This document shows, one piece after another, positions 44,594 to 54,986 of a stretch of DNA of 64,000 nucleotides. Under the pieces are notes generated by a model. That model searched no databases, had not been told where the DNA came from, and worked only from the letters and a program-made list of their open reading frames with translations. Every line of letters begins with the position of its first letter. Positions within the stretch are counted from its first letter, which is position 1. A program made the position numbers and the translations under genes. The stretch comes from Cereibacter ovatus (GTDB lineage: Bacteria > Pseudomonadota > Alphaproteobacteria > Rhodobacterales > Rhodobacteraceae), in assembly GCF_900207575.1 (NCBI RefSeq), contig NZ_OAOQ01000001.1, positions 1-64,000 of the forward strand, written 5' to 3'.

Positions 44594-46597
44594 ATGATGT
44601 TCAAGAAGATCCTGATCGCGAACAGGGGCGAGATCGCCTGCCGCGTCATCAAGACCGCCCGCAAGATGGGCATCAAGACGGTGGCGGTCTATTCCGACGC
44701 CGACCGCAACGCTCTCCATGTCAGCATGGCGGACGAGGCGATCCACATCGGGCCGCCGCCCGCCAACCAGTCCTATATCGTGATCGACAAGATCATGGAG
44801 GCCATCAAGCAATCGGGCGCCGAAGCCGTGCACCCCGGCTATGGCTTCCTGTCGGAGCGGATGGATTTCGCCGCCGCGCTGGAAGCGGCCGGCGTCGTCT
44901 TCATCGGCCCGCCGTCGCCGGCGATCGAGGCGATGGGCGACAAGATCACCTCGAAGAAACTGGCGCAAGAGGCCGGGGTTTCAACCGTTCCGGGCTACAT
45001 GGGCCTGATCGCCGACGCGGATGAGGCGGTGAAGATCTCGGATCAGATCGGCTATCCGGTGATGATCAAGGCCAGCGCCGGCGGCGGTGGCAAGGGGATG
45101 CGGATCGCCTGGAACGCCGAGGAAGCGCGCGAAGGTTTCCAGTCGTCGAAGAACGAGGCCGCCAACAGCTTCGGTGACGACCGGATCTTCATCGAGAAGT
45201 TCGTGACCCAGCCGCGCCATATCGAAATTCAGGTGCTGGCCGACAAGCACGGCAACTGCGTCTACCTGCACGAGCGCGAATGTTCGATCCAGCGCCGGAA
45301 CCAGAAGGTCATCGAAGAGGCGCCCTCGCCGTTCCTGGATGAAGCGACCCGGAAGGCCATGGGCGAACAGGCCTGCGCGCTGGCGAAAGCCGTAGGCTAT
45401 GCCAGCGCCGGCACGGTCGAATTCATCGTGGACGGGCAGAAGAACTTCTACTTCCTGGAAATGAACACCCGCCTTCAGGTGGAACACCCCGTGACCGAGC
45501 TGATCACCGGCATCGACCTGGTCGAGCAGATGATCCGCGTGGCCGCCGGCGAAAAGCTGCCCTTCCAGCAGTCCGACCTGAAGATCAACGGCTGGGCGAT
45601 GGAAAGCCGGCTGTATGCCGAAGACCCCTATCGCAACTTCCTGCCCTCGATCGGGCGGCTGACCCGCTATCGCCCGCCGGTCGAAGCGGTCACGCCCACC
45701 TCGGTCGTGCGCAACGATACCGGCGTGTTCGAAGGCGGCGAGATCTCGATGTATTACGACCCGATGATCGCCAAACTTTGCACCTGGGCGCCGACCCGCG
45801 AAGCCGCGATCGAGGAAATGCGGATCGCGCTGGATACGTTCGAGGTCGAAGGCATCGGCCACAACCTGCCCTTCGTGGGCGCGGTGATGGATCATCCGCG
45901 CTTCGTCAGCGGCGACATCACCACCGCCTTCATCGCGGAAGAATATCCCGATGGCTTCCAGGGGGCGACGCTGGATGAACCCACGCTGCGCCGTGTGGCT
46001 GCCGCCGCCGCCGCGATGAACCGCGTGGCCGAAATCCGCCGCGCCCGCATTTCCGGCACGATGGACAACCACGAACGCAAGGTGGGCGACGACTGGGTGG
46101 TGTCCTTGCAGGGCGAGGATTTCCATGTGGGCATCGCCGCCGACCGCGAAGGCTCGACCGTGACGTTCTGTGACGGCTCGTCGCTGCGCTGCACCTCGGA
46201 CTGGACGCCGGGCCAGCCGCTGGCCCGCGTGATGGTGGACGGCAAGCCGTTGGTGATGAAGGTCGGCAAGATCCCGATGGGCTTCCGTGTCCGCCTGCGC
46301 GGCGCGGATCTGAAGGTGCATGTCCGCACCCCGCGTCAGGCGGAACTGGCGGTGCTGATGCCTGAAAAGCTGCCGCCGGACACCTCGCGCTTCCTGCTGT
46401 GCCCGATGCCGGGTCTGGTGGTGAAGATCAACGTCGAGGAAGGCGACGAGGTGCAGGAAGGTCAGGCCCTCGCCACCGTCGAGGCCATGAAGATGGAAAA
46501 CATCCTGCGCGCCGAGCGCAAGGGCGTAGTCAAGCGCATCGCCGCCGCGGCCGGCTCCAGCCTGCGCGTCGACGACATCATCATGGAGTTCGAATGA
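44594..46597 (+). CDS. pccA: Propionyl-CoA carboxylase alpha subunit (biotin carboxylase and carrier)
   Basis: 667 residues. The biotin carboxylase domain covers about 1-450: KKILIANRGEIACRVIKTAR, ATP-grasp loop KASAGGGGKGMRI, ERECSIQRRNQKVIEEAPSP and EMNTRLQVEHPVTELITG. A linker (BT) domain spans about 480-590, and the C-terminal biotin carrier has the biotinyl Lys in VEAMKMEN at about residue 634. It carboxylates its own biotin with ATP and bicarbonate for PccB. Two adjacent ATGs are possible starts (44594 or 44597), after AAAGGGA. Confidence 0.95.
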   Translation: MMFKKILIANRGEIACRVIKTARKMGIKTVAVYSDADRNALHVSMADEAIHIGPPPANQSYIVIDKIMEAIKQSGAEAVHPGYGFLSERMDFAAALEAAGVVFIGPPSPAIEAMGDKITSKKLAQEAGVSTVPGYMGLIADADEAVKISDQIGYPVMIKASAGGGGKGMRIAWNAEEAREGFQSSKNEAANSFGDDRIFIEKFVTQPRHIEIQVLADKHGNCVYLHERECSIQRRNQKVIEEAPSPFLDEATRKAMGEQACALAKAVGYASAGTVEFIVDGQKNFYFLEMNTRLQVEHPVTELITGIDLVEQMIRVAAGEKLPFQQSDLKINGWAMESRLYAEDPYRNFLPSIGRLTRYRPPVEAVTPTSVVRNDTGVFEGGEISMYYDPMIAKLCTWAPTREAAIEEMRIALDTFEVEGIGHNLPFVGAVMDHPRFVSGDITTAFIAEEYPDGFQGATLDEPTLRRVAAAAAAMNRVAEIRRARISGTMDNHERKVGDDWVVSLQGEDFHVGIAADREGSTVTFCDGSSLRCTSDWTPGQPLARVMVDGKPLVMKVGKIPMGFRVRLRGADLKVHVRTPRQAELAVLMPEKLPPDTSRFLLCPMPGLVVKINVEEGDEVQEGQALATVEAMKMENILRAERKGVVKRIAAAAGSSLRVDDIIMEFE

Positions 46598-46598
46598 G

Positions 46599-47036
46599 CT
46601 ATCGGCCGGCCGGGTTCCTGTCGAACATTTCCTCTCGTCTGAGGGGGAACTTGTCGATGGCCCGGCCGATCTCGCGCACGTCCCAGGGCAGGGGCTTGCG
46701 CAACTTCACCTGCCCGTCCTTGTCCAGGATCACGAGCGAGAAGCCGCGCGGATGCAACGCGCGGCGGATCTCGCTGGGGTTGGCGGGGTCGGTGTCGGTG
46801 ATGACGATCACATCGCGTTCGTCCAACTGGTCGATGCGCGCTGCGATCATCTGCATCTGCCGTTCGAAATTCGGATCGGCGGGCGTGTCGGCAAAGACGA
46901 CCAGCGGTCGCCTGGTCCAAAGAAACTCGGACAGCGACAGGTCGGCTGCGTCCACGGGCCCCGGCCCGTCAGGTTCGCCCGCACCCGCCGTCAGGGGCAG
47001 GAAAGCGGCAAGGACAAGAATTTGAAGGGGTTTCAT
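46599..47036 (-). CDS. DUF4174 family secreted protein
   Basis: 145 residues starting MKPLQILVLAAFLPLTAGAG, a signal peptide of about 19 residues. The DUF4174 pattern follows: LSEFLWTRRPLVVFADTPAD, then ERDVIVITDTDP and FSLVILDKDGQVKLRKPLPW, a thioredoxin-like fold without a CxxC pair. The function is unknown. It is read against the pcc and mutase genes, ending one base beyond the pccA stop, so it shields the two from simple co-transcription. Confidence 0.75.
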   Translation of the reverse strand: MKPLQILVLAAFLPLTAGAGEPDGPGPVDAADLSLSEFLWTRRPLVVFADTPADPNFERQMQMIAARIDQLDERDVIVITDTDPANPSEIRRALHPRGFSLVILDKDGQVKLRKPLPWDVREIGRAIDKFPLRREEMFDRNPAGR

Positions 47037-47133
47037 GCGGCCTCCGTGGTTCCCGATATAGGGCAGGCGGCGCCGAAACCCAAGGATCGACGCGAAGGCC
47101 AGGGCGCCGCCGCGACAAGAAAGGGAAGACCCG

Positions 47134-49263
47134 ATGACCGATAAGCTGGCCGCGTGGCAAAAGCTTGCCGAAAAAGAGCTGAAGGGCCGCAGCCCCGACA
47201 GCCTGACCTGGAACACGCTGGAAGGCATCCCGGTGAAGCCGCTTTACACGCGGGCCGACATCGAGGGGCTGGACCATCTCGATGGTGTGCCGGGCGTGGC
47301 GCCCTTCACCCGCGGCGTGCGCGCCACGATGTATGCCGGCCGGCCCTGGACGATCCGGCAATATGCCGGCTTCTCGACCGCCGAAGCCAGCAACGCCTTT
47401 TACCGCAAGGCGCTGGCGGCGGGGCAGCAGGGCGTGTCGGTGGCCTTCGACCTGGCCACCCACCGCGGCTATGACAGCGACCACCCCCGCGTGGTGGGCG
47501 ACGTCGGCAAGGCCGGCGTGGCCATCGACAGCGTCGAGGACATGAAGATCCTGTTCGACGGCATCCCGCTGGAAAAGATTTCCGTCTCGATGACGATGAA
47601 CGGTGCGGTGATCCCGATCCTTGCGAGCTTCATCGTGACAGGCGAGGAACAGGGCGTTCCGCGGGCCGAGCTTTCGGGCACGATCCAGAACGACATCCTG
47701 AAAGAGTTCATGGTCCGCAACACCTATATCTATCCGCCCGAGCCTTCGATGCGGATCATCGCGGACATCATCGAATACACCGCGAAAGAGATGCCGAAGT
47801 TCAACTCGATCTCGATTTCCGGCTATCACATGCAAGAGGCGGGCGCGAACCTCGTGCAGGAACTCGCCTATACGCTGGCCGACGGGCGCGAATACGTCCG
47901 CGCCGCCATCGCCCGCGGCATGAACGTGGATGAATTCGCCGGGCGCCTCAGCTTCTTCTTCGCCATCGGCATGAACTTCTTCATGGAGGCGGCGAAACTG
48001 CGCGCCGCGCGCATGCTCTGGCACCGGATCATGTCGGAATTCGAGCCGAAGAAACCCGGCAGCCTGATGCTGCGCACCCATTGCCAGACCTCGGGCGTCA
48101 GCCTGCAAGAGCAAGACCCCTACAACAACGTGATCCGCACCGCCTATGAGGCGCTGGCCGCGGCGCTGGGCGGCACGCAGTCGCTGCACACCAACGCGCT
48201 CGACGAAGCCATCGCCCTGCCCACCGAATTCAGCGCCCGGATCGCGCGCAACACCCAGCTCATCCTTCAGGAAGAAACCGGGGTGACGAAGGTCGTCGAC
48301 CCGCTGGCCGGCAGCTATTACGTCGAAAGCCTGACCAACGAACTGGCCGAAAAGGCCTGGGCGCTGATCGAGGAAGTCGAGGCGATGGGCGGCATGACCA
48401 AGGCCGTGGCCTCGGGGATGCCCAAGCTGCGGATCGAGGAATCCGCCGCCCGCCGTCAGGCCGCCATCGACCGCGGCGAGGATGTGATCGTCGGCGTGAA
48501 CAAGTATCGTCTCGCCAAGGAAGACCCGATCGAGATCCTCGACATCGACAACGTGGCAGTGCGCGACGCCCAGATCGCCCGGCTCGAAAAGATGCGCGCC
48601 ACCCGCGACGAGGCCGCCTGCCAGAAGGCTCTGGACGAACTCACCCGCCGCGCGTCCGAAGGCGGCAACCTGCTCGAAGCCGCCGTGGACGCCTCGCGCG
48701 CCCGCGCCTCTGTCGGAGAGATCAGCATGGCCATGGAGAAAGTGTTCGGCCGCCACCGCGCCGAAGTGAAAACCCTCTCGGGCGTCTATGGCGCCGCCTA
48801 TGAAGGCGACGACGGCTTCGCCGCGATCCAGAAGGACGTGGAGACCTTCGCCGAGGAAGAAGGCCGCCGGCCCCGGATGCTGGTGGTCAAGATGGGCCAG
48901 GACGGCCACGACCGCGGCGCCAAGGTGATCGCGACCGCCTTTGCCGACATCGGCTTCGACGTCGATGTGGGCACGCTGTTCCAGACCCCCGAGGAAGCGG
49001 CACAGGATGCCATCGACAACGACGTGCATGTGGTGGGCATCTCGTCGCTCGCTGCCGGCCACAAGACGCTGGCGCCGAAACTGATCGAGGCGCTGAAGGC
49101 CCAGGGCGCCGGCGACATCCTGGTGATCTGCGGCGGCGTGATCCCGCAGCAGGATTACGATTTCCTCTATAATTCCGGCGTCAAGGCCATCTTCGGCCCC
49201 GGCACCAACATCCCCTCGGCGGCCAAGCAGATCCTCGACCTGATCCGCCAGGCCCGCGCCTGA
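47134..49263 (+). CDS. scpA: Methylmalonyl-CoA mutase
   Basis: 709 residues, single-chain mutase. It converts methylmalonyl-CoA to succinyl-CoA, finishing propionyl-CoA assimilation. The substrate barrel occupies about 1-400 ([40 protein letters not shown]), and the C-terminal cobalamin domain is from about 580, with the base-off His in [30 protein letters not shown] precedes the ATG. A methylmalonyl-CoA epimerase is not in the window. The 536-base gap after it holds repeat copy C and a riboswitch. Confidence 0.95.
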   Translation: MTDKLAAWQKLAEKELKGRSPDSLTWNTLEGIPVKPLYTRADIEGLDHLDGVPGVAPFTRGVRATMYAGRPWTIRQYAGFSTAEASNAFYRKALAAGQQGVSVAFDLATHRGYDSDHPRVVGDVGKAGVAIDSVEDMKILFDGIPLEKISVSMTMNGAVIPILASFIVTGEEQGVPRAELSGTIQNDILKEFMVRNTYIYPPEPSMRIIADIIEYTAKEMPKFNSISISGYHMQEAGANLVQELAYTLADGREYVRAAIARGMNVDEFAGRLSFFFAIGMNFFMEAAKLRAARMLWHRIMSEFEPKKPGSLMLRTHCQTSGVSLQEQDPYNNVIRTAYEALAAALGGTQSLHTNALDEAIALPTEFSARIARNTQLILQEETGVTKVVDPLAGSYYVESLTNELAEKAWALIEEVEAMGGMTKAVASGMPKLRIEESAARRQAAIDRGEDVIVGVNKYRLAKEDPIEILDIDNVAVRDAQIARLEKMRATRDEAACQKALDELTRRASEGGNLLEAAVDASRARASVGEISMAMEKVFGRHRAEVKTLSGVYGAAYEGDDGFAAIQKDVETFAEEEGRRPRMLVVKMGQDGHDRGAKVIATAFADIGFDVDVGTLFQTPEEAAQDAIDNDVHVVGISSLAAGHKTLAPKLIEALKAQGAGDILVICGGVIPQQDYDFLYNSGVKAIFGPGTNIPSAAKQILDLIRQARA

Positions 49264-49398
49264 CCCGTTCGGCGGCTCGCCCCCAGGGGCGGCCGTCCCC
49301 GCCAGAACCCGCGCCCGCCGCCCGATCCGGGCGGCGGGCAAGGCCATTCTGCCGATTTCGGCATCAAAGCTACACGGCGCGGGACAAGCCTTTGCCCA

Positions 49399-49443
49399 TT
49401 CATTCTGGCCCAAATATCCCGGGGGCACGGGGGCAGCGCCCCC
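49399..49443 (-). repeat. Intergenic repeat copy C (core plus hairpin)
   Basis: On the plus strand TTCATTCTGGCCCAAATAT (49399-49417) is followed by CCCGGGGG and the hairpin GGGGGC-AGC-GCCCCC (49429-49443). It is the inverse of copies A and B, and matches them relative to the gene it follows (the mutase). It lies 136 bases after that stop codon. Confidence 0.8.
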
Positions 49444-49575
49444 GCCCTTCAACCCGTGCTCCCATTGCCGGTTCCAGCCCGTCCCGTTCCGCCGCAATGT
49501 CGCCTTTGCGCCCCAAAACGTCGCCTTCGCTTTTCGCTGGACAGGGCCTTTCGCGCCGCGCTAGGTGAAGCAATC

Positions 49576-49730
49576 AGGATCGGGAGAATCCGGGGCACCC
49601 CCCGGTGCCGAAGGAGCAAACGCCCCAGGAAACTCTCAGGCGCAAGGACCGTCCTGACACGAAGACTCTGGAGAGTGGCCGGTCGGCCCGCCGAAGGGAT
49701 AACGATCTCAGGCGCAAGGGACAGAGGGGG
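49576..49730 (+). ncRNA. Tandem glycine riboswitch
   Basis: Two glycine aptamers lie in tandem in front of gcvT. The first (about 49579-49651) has CGGGAGAAT, then GCCGAAGGAGCAAACGCCCC and ACTCTCAGGCGCAAGGACCG. The second (about 49664-49728) has ACTCTGGAGAGTGGCC, then GCCGAAGGGATAACG and ATCTCAGGCGCAAGGGACAG. The paired GCCGAAGG and TCTCAGGCGCAAGG boxes are diagnostic. About 70 bases follow before the gcvT ribosome binding site. Glycine should turn on the gcvTHP operon, which degrades it. The rest of the 49264-49799 gap shows only repeat copy C. Confidence 0.95.
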
Positions 49731-49799
49731 CACTGCGGGGCGGGAAACCGTCCGCGCGGTGCCGTGCATTCCGCCGGCATCGACAGTCAGGAGGGCGGC

Positions 49800-50933
49800 A
49801 TGACCGAAGAATCCCCGAACCTGCGGCGGCTTCCGCTGCATGGCATTCACCTGCGCCTTGGTGCCCGCATGGTGCCCTTTGCCGGCTGGGAAATGCCGGT
49901 GCAGTATCCTGCCGGCGTGATGAAGGAACATCTGCACACCCGCGCCGCCGCGGGCCTGTTCGATGTCAGCCACATGGGCCAGCTTCTTCTGCGTCCCCGG
50001 TCCGACATGGCCGCGCTCGGCGCCGCGTTCGAACGGCTGATGCCGGTGGATGTGCTGGGTCTTGCCCCCGGCCGCCAGCGGTATGGGATGCTGACCACCG
50101 ACACCGGCGGCATCCTTGACGACCTGATGTTCGCCAACCGCGGCGATCACCTGTTCGTCGTGGTCAACGCCGCCTGCGCATCGCAGGACACCGCCCATCT
50201 GCGCGCCCATCTGGCCGACGTGGCCGAGGTGGTCGCCGTGGAAGACCGCGGTCTTCTGGCCCTGCAAGGCCCCGCCGCCGAAGCCGCGCTGTCCCGCCTG
50301 ATCCCGGCGGCCGCGGCCATGCGCTTCATGGATCTGATCTCGGCCGACTGGCGGGGCCATGACCTCTGGATCTCGCGGTCGGGCTATACCGGCGAGGATG
50401 GCTATGAAATCTCGGTCCCCGTGTTGGTGATCGAGGCGTTCACCGAAAGCCTGCTGGCGATGCCCGATGTGGCCCCCATCGGCCTTGGCGCCCGCGACAG
50501 CCTGCGTCTGGAAGCCGGCCTTTGCCTTTACGGCCACGACATCGACACCACCACCTCGCCCATCGAGGCCGGCCTTGGCTGGGCGATCCAGAAGGCCCGC
50601 CGCCCGGGCGGGGCGCGCGCAGGCGGCTTTGCCGGCGCCGAGCGTATCCTTGCGGAACTGGCCGATGGTCCCCGGCGCCTGCGCGTGGGCCTGCGCCCCG
50701 AGGGCCGCGCGCCCATGCGCGAGGGCACCGACCTGTTCACCCCCGACGGCACCCCGGTCGGCCGCGTCACCTCGGGCGGCTTTGGCCCCTCGGTCGAGGC
50801 GCCGGTGGCGATGGCCTATGTCGCCGCGGCCCATGCCGCCCCCGGCACCCAGCTTCTGGGCGAGGTCCGCGGCAAGCGTCTGCCCGTGACCGTCGTCCCG
50901 CTTCCTTTCCGACCCTCCACCTACAAACGCTGA
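49800..50933 (+). CDS. gcvT: Glycine cleavage system T protein (aminomethyltransferase)
   Basis: 377 residues. It takes the aminomethyl group from GcvH and makes methylene-THF and ammonia. Features: LGARMVPFAGWEMPVQYPAG near 20, DVSHMGQLLLRPR, the folate-binding YTGEDGYEISVP near 198, and a C-terminal barrel with VGRVTSGGFGPSVEAPVAMA. AGGAGG lies six bases before the ATG at 49800; the open frame upstream runs through the riboswitch and is not coding. First gene of gcvTHP. Confidence 0.95.
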   Translation: MTEESPNLRRLPLHGIHLRLGARMVPFAGWEMPVQYPAGVMKEHLHTRAAAGLFDVSHMGQLLLRPRSDMAALGAAFERLMPVDVLGLAPGRQRYGMLTTDTGGILDDLMFANRGDHLFVVVNAACASQDTAHLRAHLADVAEVVAVEDRGLLALQGPAAEAALSRLIPAAAAMRFMDLISADWRGHDLWISRSGYTGEDGYEISVPVLVIEAFTESLLAMPDVAPIGLGARDSLRLEAGLCLYGHDIDTTTSPIEAGLGWAIQKARRPGGARAGGFAGAERILAELADGPRRLRVGLRPEGRAPMREGTDLFTPDGTPVGRVTSGGFGPSVEAPVAMAYVAAAHAAPGTQLLGEVRGKRLPVTVVPLPFRPSTYKR

Positions 50934-50941
50934 GGCAAGAC

Positions 50942-51298
50942 ATGAAATACACCAAGGAACACGAATGGCTGCGCGTCGAGGGCGACCTTGTCGTGGTTGG
51001 CATCACCGAACACGCCGCCACGCAACTGGGCGATGTGGTGTTCATCGAACTGCCCGAGATCGAGACCATGGTCGCCGAGGGCGACGAGGTGGCGGTGATC
51101 GAAAGCGTCAAGGCGGCCTCGGATATCGCGGCGCCGATGGATGGCGAGATCGTGGCGGTGAACGACAAGCTGGTGGAAAAGCCCGGCCTTGTGAACGCCG
51201 ACCCGATGACGGCGTGGTTCTTCAAGATGCGTGTCGATGATCTGTCGGTTCTCGACGATTTCATGGACGAAGACGAATACCAGGACATGATCGGCTGA
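50942..51298 (+). CDS. gcvH: Glycine cleavage system H protein
   Basis: 118 residues, the lipoyl carrier that shuttles the aminomethyl arm between GcvP and GcvT. The lipoylated Lys is in [19 protein letters not shown] at about residue 60. It starts [15 protein letters not shown], eight bases after gcvT, with GAGGCAAG before the ATG, and is followed by gcvP after four bases, so the three are one operon. Confidence 0.96.
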   Translation: MKYTKEHEWLRVEGDLVVVGITEHAATQLGDVVFIELPEIETMVAEGDEVAVIESVKAASDIAAPMDGEIVAVNDKLVEKPGLVNADPMTAWFFKMRVDDLSVLDDFMDEDEYQDMIG

Positions 51299-51302
51299 CG
51301 CG

Positions 51303-54164
51303 ATGACCTTTACCCCCACCGACTACAACGCCTACGATTTCGCCAACCGCCGGCACATCGGCCCGTCGCCCTCGGAAATGGAAGAGATGCTGCGCGTGGT
51401 GGGGGTTTCCTCGCTCGATCAGCTGATCGACGAGACGGTGCCGGCCTCGATCCGGCAGGAAAGCCCGCTGGACTGGGCGCCCCTGGCCGAACATGAACTT
51501 CTGGCCCGGCTGCGAGAGGTCGCGGCGAAGAACCGGGTGATGGTCTCGTTGATCGGGCAGGGCTATTACGGCACCGTGACGCCCCCGGCGATTCAGCGCA
51601 ACATTCTGGAAAACCCGGCCTGGTATACCGCCTATACCCCCTATCAGCCCGAAATCGCCCAAGGGCGGCTGGAAGCCCTGCTGAACTATCAGACCATGGT
51701 GGCCGACCTGACCGGCCTGCCGATCGCCAACGCTTCGCTTCTGGATGAGGCGACGGCCGCGGCCGAGGCGATGACCATGGCCCAGCGTGCCGCCAAGTCG
51801 AAGGCGCGGGCCTTCTTTGTCGATGCCGACTGCCATCCCCAGACTATCGCGGTGATCCGGACCCGGGCCGAGCCGCTGGGGATCACGGTGATCGTGGACC
51901 ACCCCGACCGGCTTCAGCCGGCCGAGGTGTTCGGCGCGCTGTTCCAGTATCCCGGCACCTATGGCCTTGTGCGCGACTTCACGGCCGAGATCGCGGCCCT
52001 GCATGACGCCCGCGCGGTGGCCGTGGTCGCGACCGATCTTCTGGCGCTGTGTCTGCTGAAGGAGCCGGGCGCGATGGGGGCCGACATCGCCGTGGGCTCG
52101 GCGCAGCGGTTCGGGGTGCCGATGGGCTATGGCGGGCCGCATGCGGCCTTCATGTCCTGCCGGGACGAGTTGAAACGCGCGATGCCCGGCCGTCTGGTCG
52201 GCGTGTCGGTCGATGTGCGCGGCAACAAGGCCTATCGCCTTGCGCTGCAAACCCGCGAACAGCATATCCGGCGCGAAAAGGCGACGTCCAACGTCTGCAC
52301 GGCGCAGGCGCTTCTGGCGGTGATGGCCAGCTTTTACGCGGTGTTCCACGGCCCCAAGGGGCTGCGCCATATCGCGGAACGGGTGCATCTGAACACCGTG
52401 CGTCTGGCGCAGGCGCTGAAGGATGCAGGCGCCCGCGTCAGCCCCGACGCCTTTTTCGACACGATCACCGTCGAGGTGGGGGTGGGGCAGGCGGGCATCC
52501 TTGCCGCCGCGCGTCACCGCGGCATCAACCTGCGCAAGGTGGGCCGCGACCGGGTGGGGATCTCGCTGGACGAGACCACGGATGCGGGCGTGATCGCCCG
52601 GGTTCTCGATGCCTTTGGCATCCCCGATGCCGCCCCGGCCCAGGTGGGCCTTGGCTTCCCCGAGCCGATGCTGCGCCAGACCGATTATCTGACCCATCCG
52701 GTCTTTCACATGAACCGGGCCGAATCCGAGATGATGCGCTATATGCGCCGTCTGTCGGACCGCGATCTGGCGCTGGATCGGGCGATGATCCCCCTGGGCT
52801 CTTGCACGATGAAGCTGAATGCCGCAGCCGAGATGATGCCGATCACATGGCCTGAATTTGCCACGCTGCATCCCTTTGCCCCGGTCGATCAGGCTGCCGG
52901 CTATCACGAGGCGATCCGCGATCTGGCGGCGCGGCTGTGCCGGATCACCGGCTATGACGCGATGTCGATGCAGCCGAACTCGGGCGCGCAGGGCGAATAT
53001 GCCGGGCTGCTGACAATCCTTGCCTGGCATCGCGCCCGGGGCGAGGCGCAGCGCGACATCTGTCTGATCCCGGTTTCGGCGCATGGCACCAACCCGGCGT
53101 CGGCGCATATGGCGGGGATGAAGGTCGTGGTGGTGAAATCGGCGCCGAACGGCGACGTCGATCTGGATGACTTCCGCGACAAGGCGGCCGAGGCGGGCGA
53201 CCGGCTGGCCGCCTGCATGATCACCTATCCCTCCACCCATGGCGTGTTCGAAGAGACCGTGCGCGAGGTCTGCCGGATCACCCACGACCACGGCGGTCAG
53301 GTCTATATCGACGGCGCCAACATGAACGCGATGGTGGGCCTTGTGCAGCCCGGCGCCATCGGCGGCGATGTCAGCCACCTGAACCTGCACAAGACCTTTG
53401 CCATCCCGCATGGCGGCGGCGGTCCCGGCATGGGGCCGATCGGGGTCAAGGCGCATCTGGCACCCTATCTGCCGGGACACCCCGAAGTCAGCGGCCCGCT
53501 GACCGGCGGCGACAGTGCCGCGGCGCATGAGGGGCCGGTGTCGGCGGCGCCCTATGGCTCGGCCTCGATCCTGCTGATTTCATGGGCCTATTGCCTGATG
53601 ATGGGCGGCGAGGGGCTGACACAGGCCACGCGGGTGGCGATCCTGAACGCCAACTATATCGCGGCACGGCTGAAGGGCGCCTATGAGGTGCTGTTCATGG
53701 GCAACCGCGGCCGGGTGGCGCATGAATGCATCCTTGATACCCGCCCCTTCGCAGAGGTGGGCGTCACCGTCGATGACATCGCCAAGCGCCTGATCGACAA
53801 CGGCTTTCACGCCCCCACCATGAGCTGGCCGGTGGCCGGCACGCTGATGGTGGAACCCACCGAATCCGAGACCAAGGCCGAGATCGACCGCTTCATCACC
53901 GCGCTTCTGGCCATCCGCGACGAGATCCGCGCGGTTGAAACCGGCGAGATTTCGGCGGCCGACAGCCCGCTGCGCCACGCGCCGCACACGGTCGAGGATC
54001 TGGTGGCCGGCTGGGATCGGAAATACCCGCGCGAACAGGGCTGCTTTCCGCCCGGCGCGTTCCGGGTGGACAAATACTGGCCGCCGGTGGGCCGGGCCGA
54101 CAATGCCTGGGGCGACCGGAACCTTGTCTGCATCTGCCCGCCGGTGGAAAGCTACGCCGGCTAG
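51303..54164 (+). CDS. gcvP: Glycine dehydrogenase (decarboxylating), P protein
   Basis: 953 residues, the full-length single-chain P protein. It is the PLP enzyme that decarboxylates glycine onto GcvH. The N-terminal half has [14 protein letters not shown] and [20 protein letters not shown]; the C-terminal half has the PLP Lys in [18 protein letters not shown] at about residue 695. The glycine-rich loop after that Lys and [12 protein letters not shown] are intact. It is the last gene of the operon. Confidence 0.96.
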   Translation: MTFTPTDYNAYDFANRRHIGPSPSEMEEMLRVVGVSSLDQLIDETVPASIRQESPLDWAPLAEHELLARLREVAAKNRVMVSLIGQGYYGTVTPPAIQRNILENPAWYTAYTPYQPEIAQGRLEALLNYQTMVADLTGLPIANASLLDEATAAAEAMTMAQRAAKSKARAFFVDADCHPQTIAVIRTRAEPLGITVIVDHPDRLQPAEVFGALFQYPGTYGLVRDFTAEIAALHDARAVAVVATDLLALCLLKEPGAMGADIAVGSAQRFGVPMGYGGPHAAFMSCRDELKRAMPGRLVGVSVDVRGNKAYRLALQTREQHIRREKATSNVCTAQALLAVMASFYAVFHGPKGLRHIAERVHLNTVRLAQALKDAGARVSPDAFFDTITVEVGVGQAGILAAARHRGINLRKVGRDRVGISLDETTDAGVIARVLDAFGIPDAAPAQVGLGFPEPMLRQTDYLTHPVFHMNRAESEMMRYMRRLSDRDLALDRAMIPLGSCTMKLNAAAEMMPITWPEFATLHPFAPVDQAAGYHEAIRDLAARLCRITGYDAMSMQPNSGAQGEYAGLLTILAWHRARGEAQRDICLIPVSAHGTNPASAHMAGMKVVVVKSAPNGDVDLDDFRDKAAEAGDRLAACMITYPSTHGVFEETVREVCRITHDHGGQVYIDGANMNAMVGLVQPGAIGGDVSHLNLHKTFAIPHGGGGPGMGPIGVKAHLAPYLPGHPEVSGPLTGGDSAAAHEGPVSAAPYGSASILLISWAYCLMMGGEGLTQATRVAILNANYIAARLKGAYEVLFMGNRGRVAHECILDTRPFAEVGVTVDDIAKRLIDNGFHAPTMSWPVAGTLMVEPTESETKAEIDRFITALLAIRDEIRAVETGEISAADSPLRHAPHTVEDLVAGWDRKYPREQGCFPPGAFRVDKYWPPVGRADNAWGDRNLVCICPPVESYAG

Positions 54165-54185
54165 TCCGCCGCGCCCCGCCAAAGC

Positions 54186-54206
54186 GCCCCGGCAATCTGC
54201 CGGGGC
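54186..54206 (+). terminator. Terminator-like hairpin after gcvP
   Basis: GCCCCGGCA-ATC-TGCCGGGGC is a perfect 9-bp stem with a 3-base loop, 22 bases after the gcvP stop. No T-tract follows, so Rho or another factor may be needed. Confidence 0.4.
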
Positions 54207-54341
54207 CCAGCCGTTCCGCGGTAGTTCGACTTGTCGGCATTTGCCGCAAGGTCGGCACCCTGTCGCGCCGGTTTCGCCGACCCTTGTCGTCAGACCGGCT
54301 TATCCGCCCTGTCAGAGGGCGGGCGCGAAACAGGCTGGGTC

Positions 54342-54986
54342 ATGGTGCAAGAGGAGCAGGATACCCCCCAAGGGGCCGCGGTGCTGGTCGAAGGGATCTT
54401 CGCCGGCACCAGCGTTGCCACGCCCAAGGGCTGGCGCGCAGCCGAACTGATCCGTGAAGGCGATGCGGTCCTGACCATGGACGGACCGCCGCAGCCGGTG
54501 CGGATGGCGCGGCACAGCCGCATCCGGCCCGCGCAATGGCCACCGTCGTTGGCGCCGCTGCATGTGCCGCCGGGGGCGTTGGACAATCGCGCGGCGCTGC
54601 TGCTGCTATCGGGGCAACTGGTGCTTCTGGAAACCGAACGGGCCGAAACCCTGTGCGGAGAGCCCTTCGCACTGGTGCCCGCGGCGGCGCTGGACGGGTT
54701 CCGCGGCATCGCGCGGATGCCGCCACCGGACGAGACGCTGGCGGTCTCGCTTGGCTTTGCGCAGGAGCAGGTGATCTATGCTGCCGGCGCCACGTTGTTG
54801 CGCTGCGCCGGGCTTGAGGTGCCGGAAGATCCCGTTCAGGCGATGCTGACGCGGACGGCTGTGGCAAGGCCGCCCGCGCTGACCCTTGAACAGGGGCTGC
54901 ATCTGATCGCCTGCCTTCTGGCCGAAGAGGCAGGCGCCGCCCTGCGGGGTCAGGCCGCGCGCGAACGGGGCGCGAACCGGCCGTAG
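54342..54986 (+). CDS. Hint-domain protein lacking the catalytic Cys
   Basis: 214 residues. The N-terminal half has the start of a Hint (Hedgehog/intein) domain: GIFAGTSVATPKGWRAAELI, then REGDAVLTMDGPPQPVR at about 18-55, followed by HVPPGALDNRAALLLLSGQL. In the bacterial Hint family the motif starts with Cys (CFxxGT); here Gly18 stands in that place and no Cys lies near it, so self-cleavage should be lost. No signal peptide is seen. Such proteins are common in Rhodobacteraceae without known function. Its 3' end overlaps the end of the fadJ-like gene by 37 bases on the other strand. Confidence 0.7.
   Translation: MVQEEQDTPQGAAVLVEGIFAGTSVATPKGWRAAELIREGDAVLTMDGPPQPVRMARHSRIRPAQWPPSLAPLHVPPGALDNRAALLLLSGQLVLLETERAETLCGEPFALVPAAALDGFRGIARMPPPDETLAVSLGFAQEQVIYAAGATLLRCAGLEVPEDPVQAMLTRTAVARPPALTLEQGLHLIACLLAEEAGAALRGQAARERGANRP

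Noticed and set aside
46969-49497. 842-residue open frame on the minus strand
   Set aside because: Shadow of the methylmalonyl-CoA mutase gene; it even runs through the intergenic repeat.
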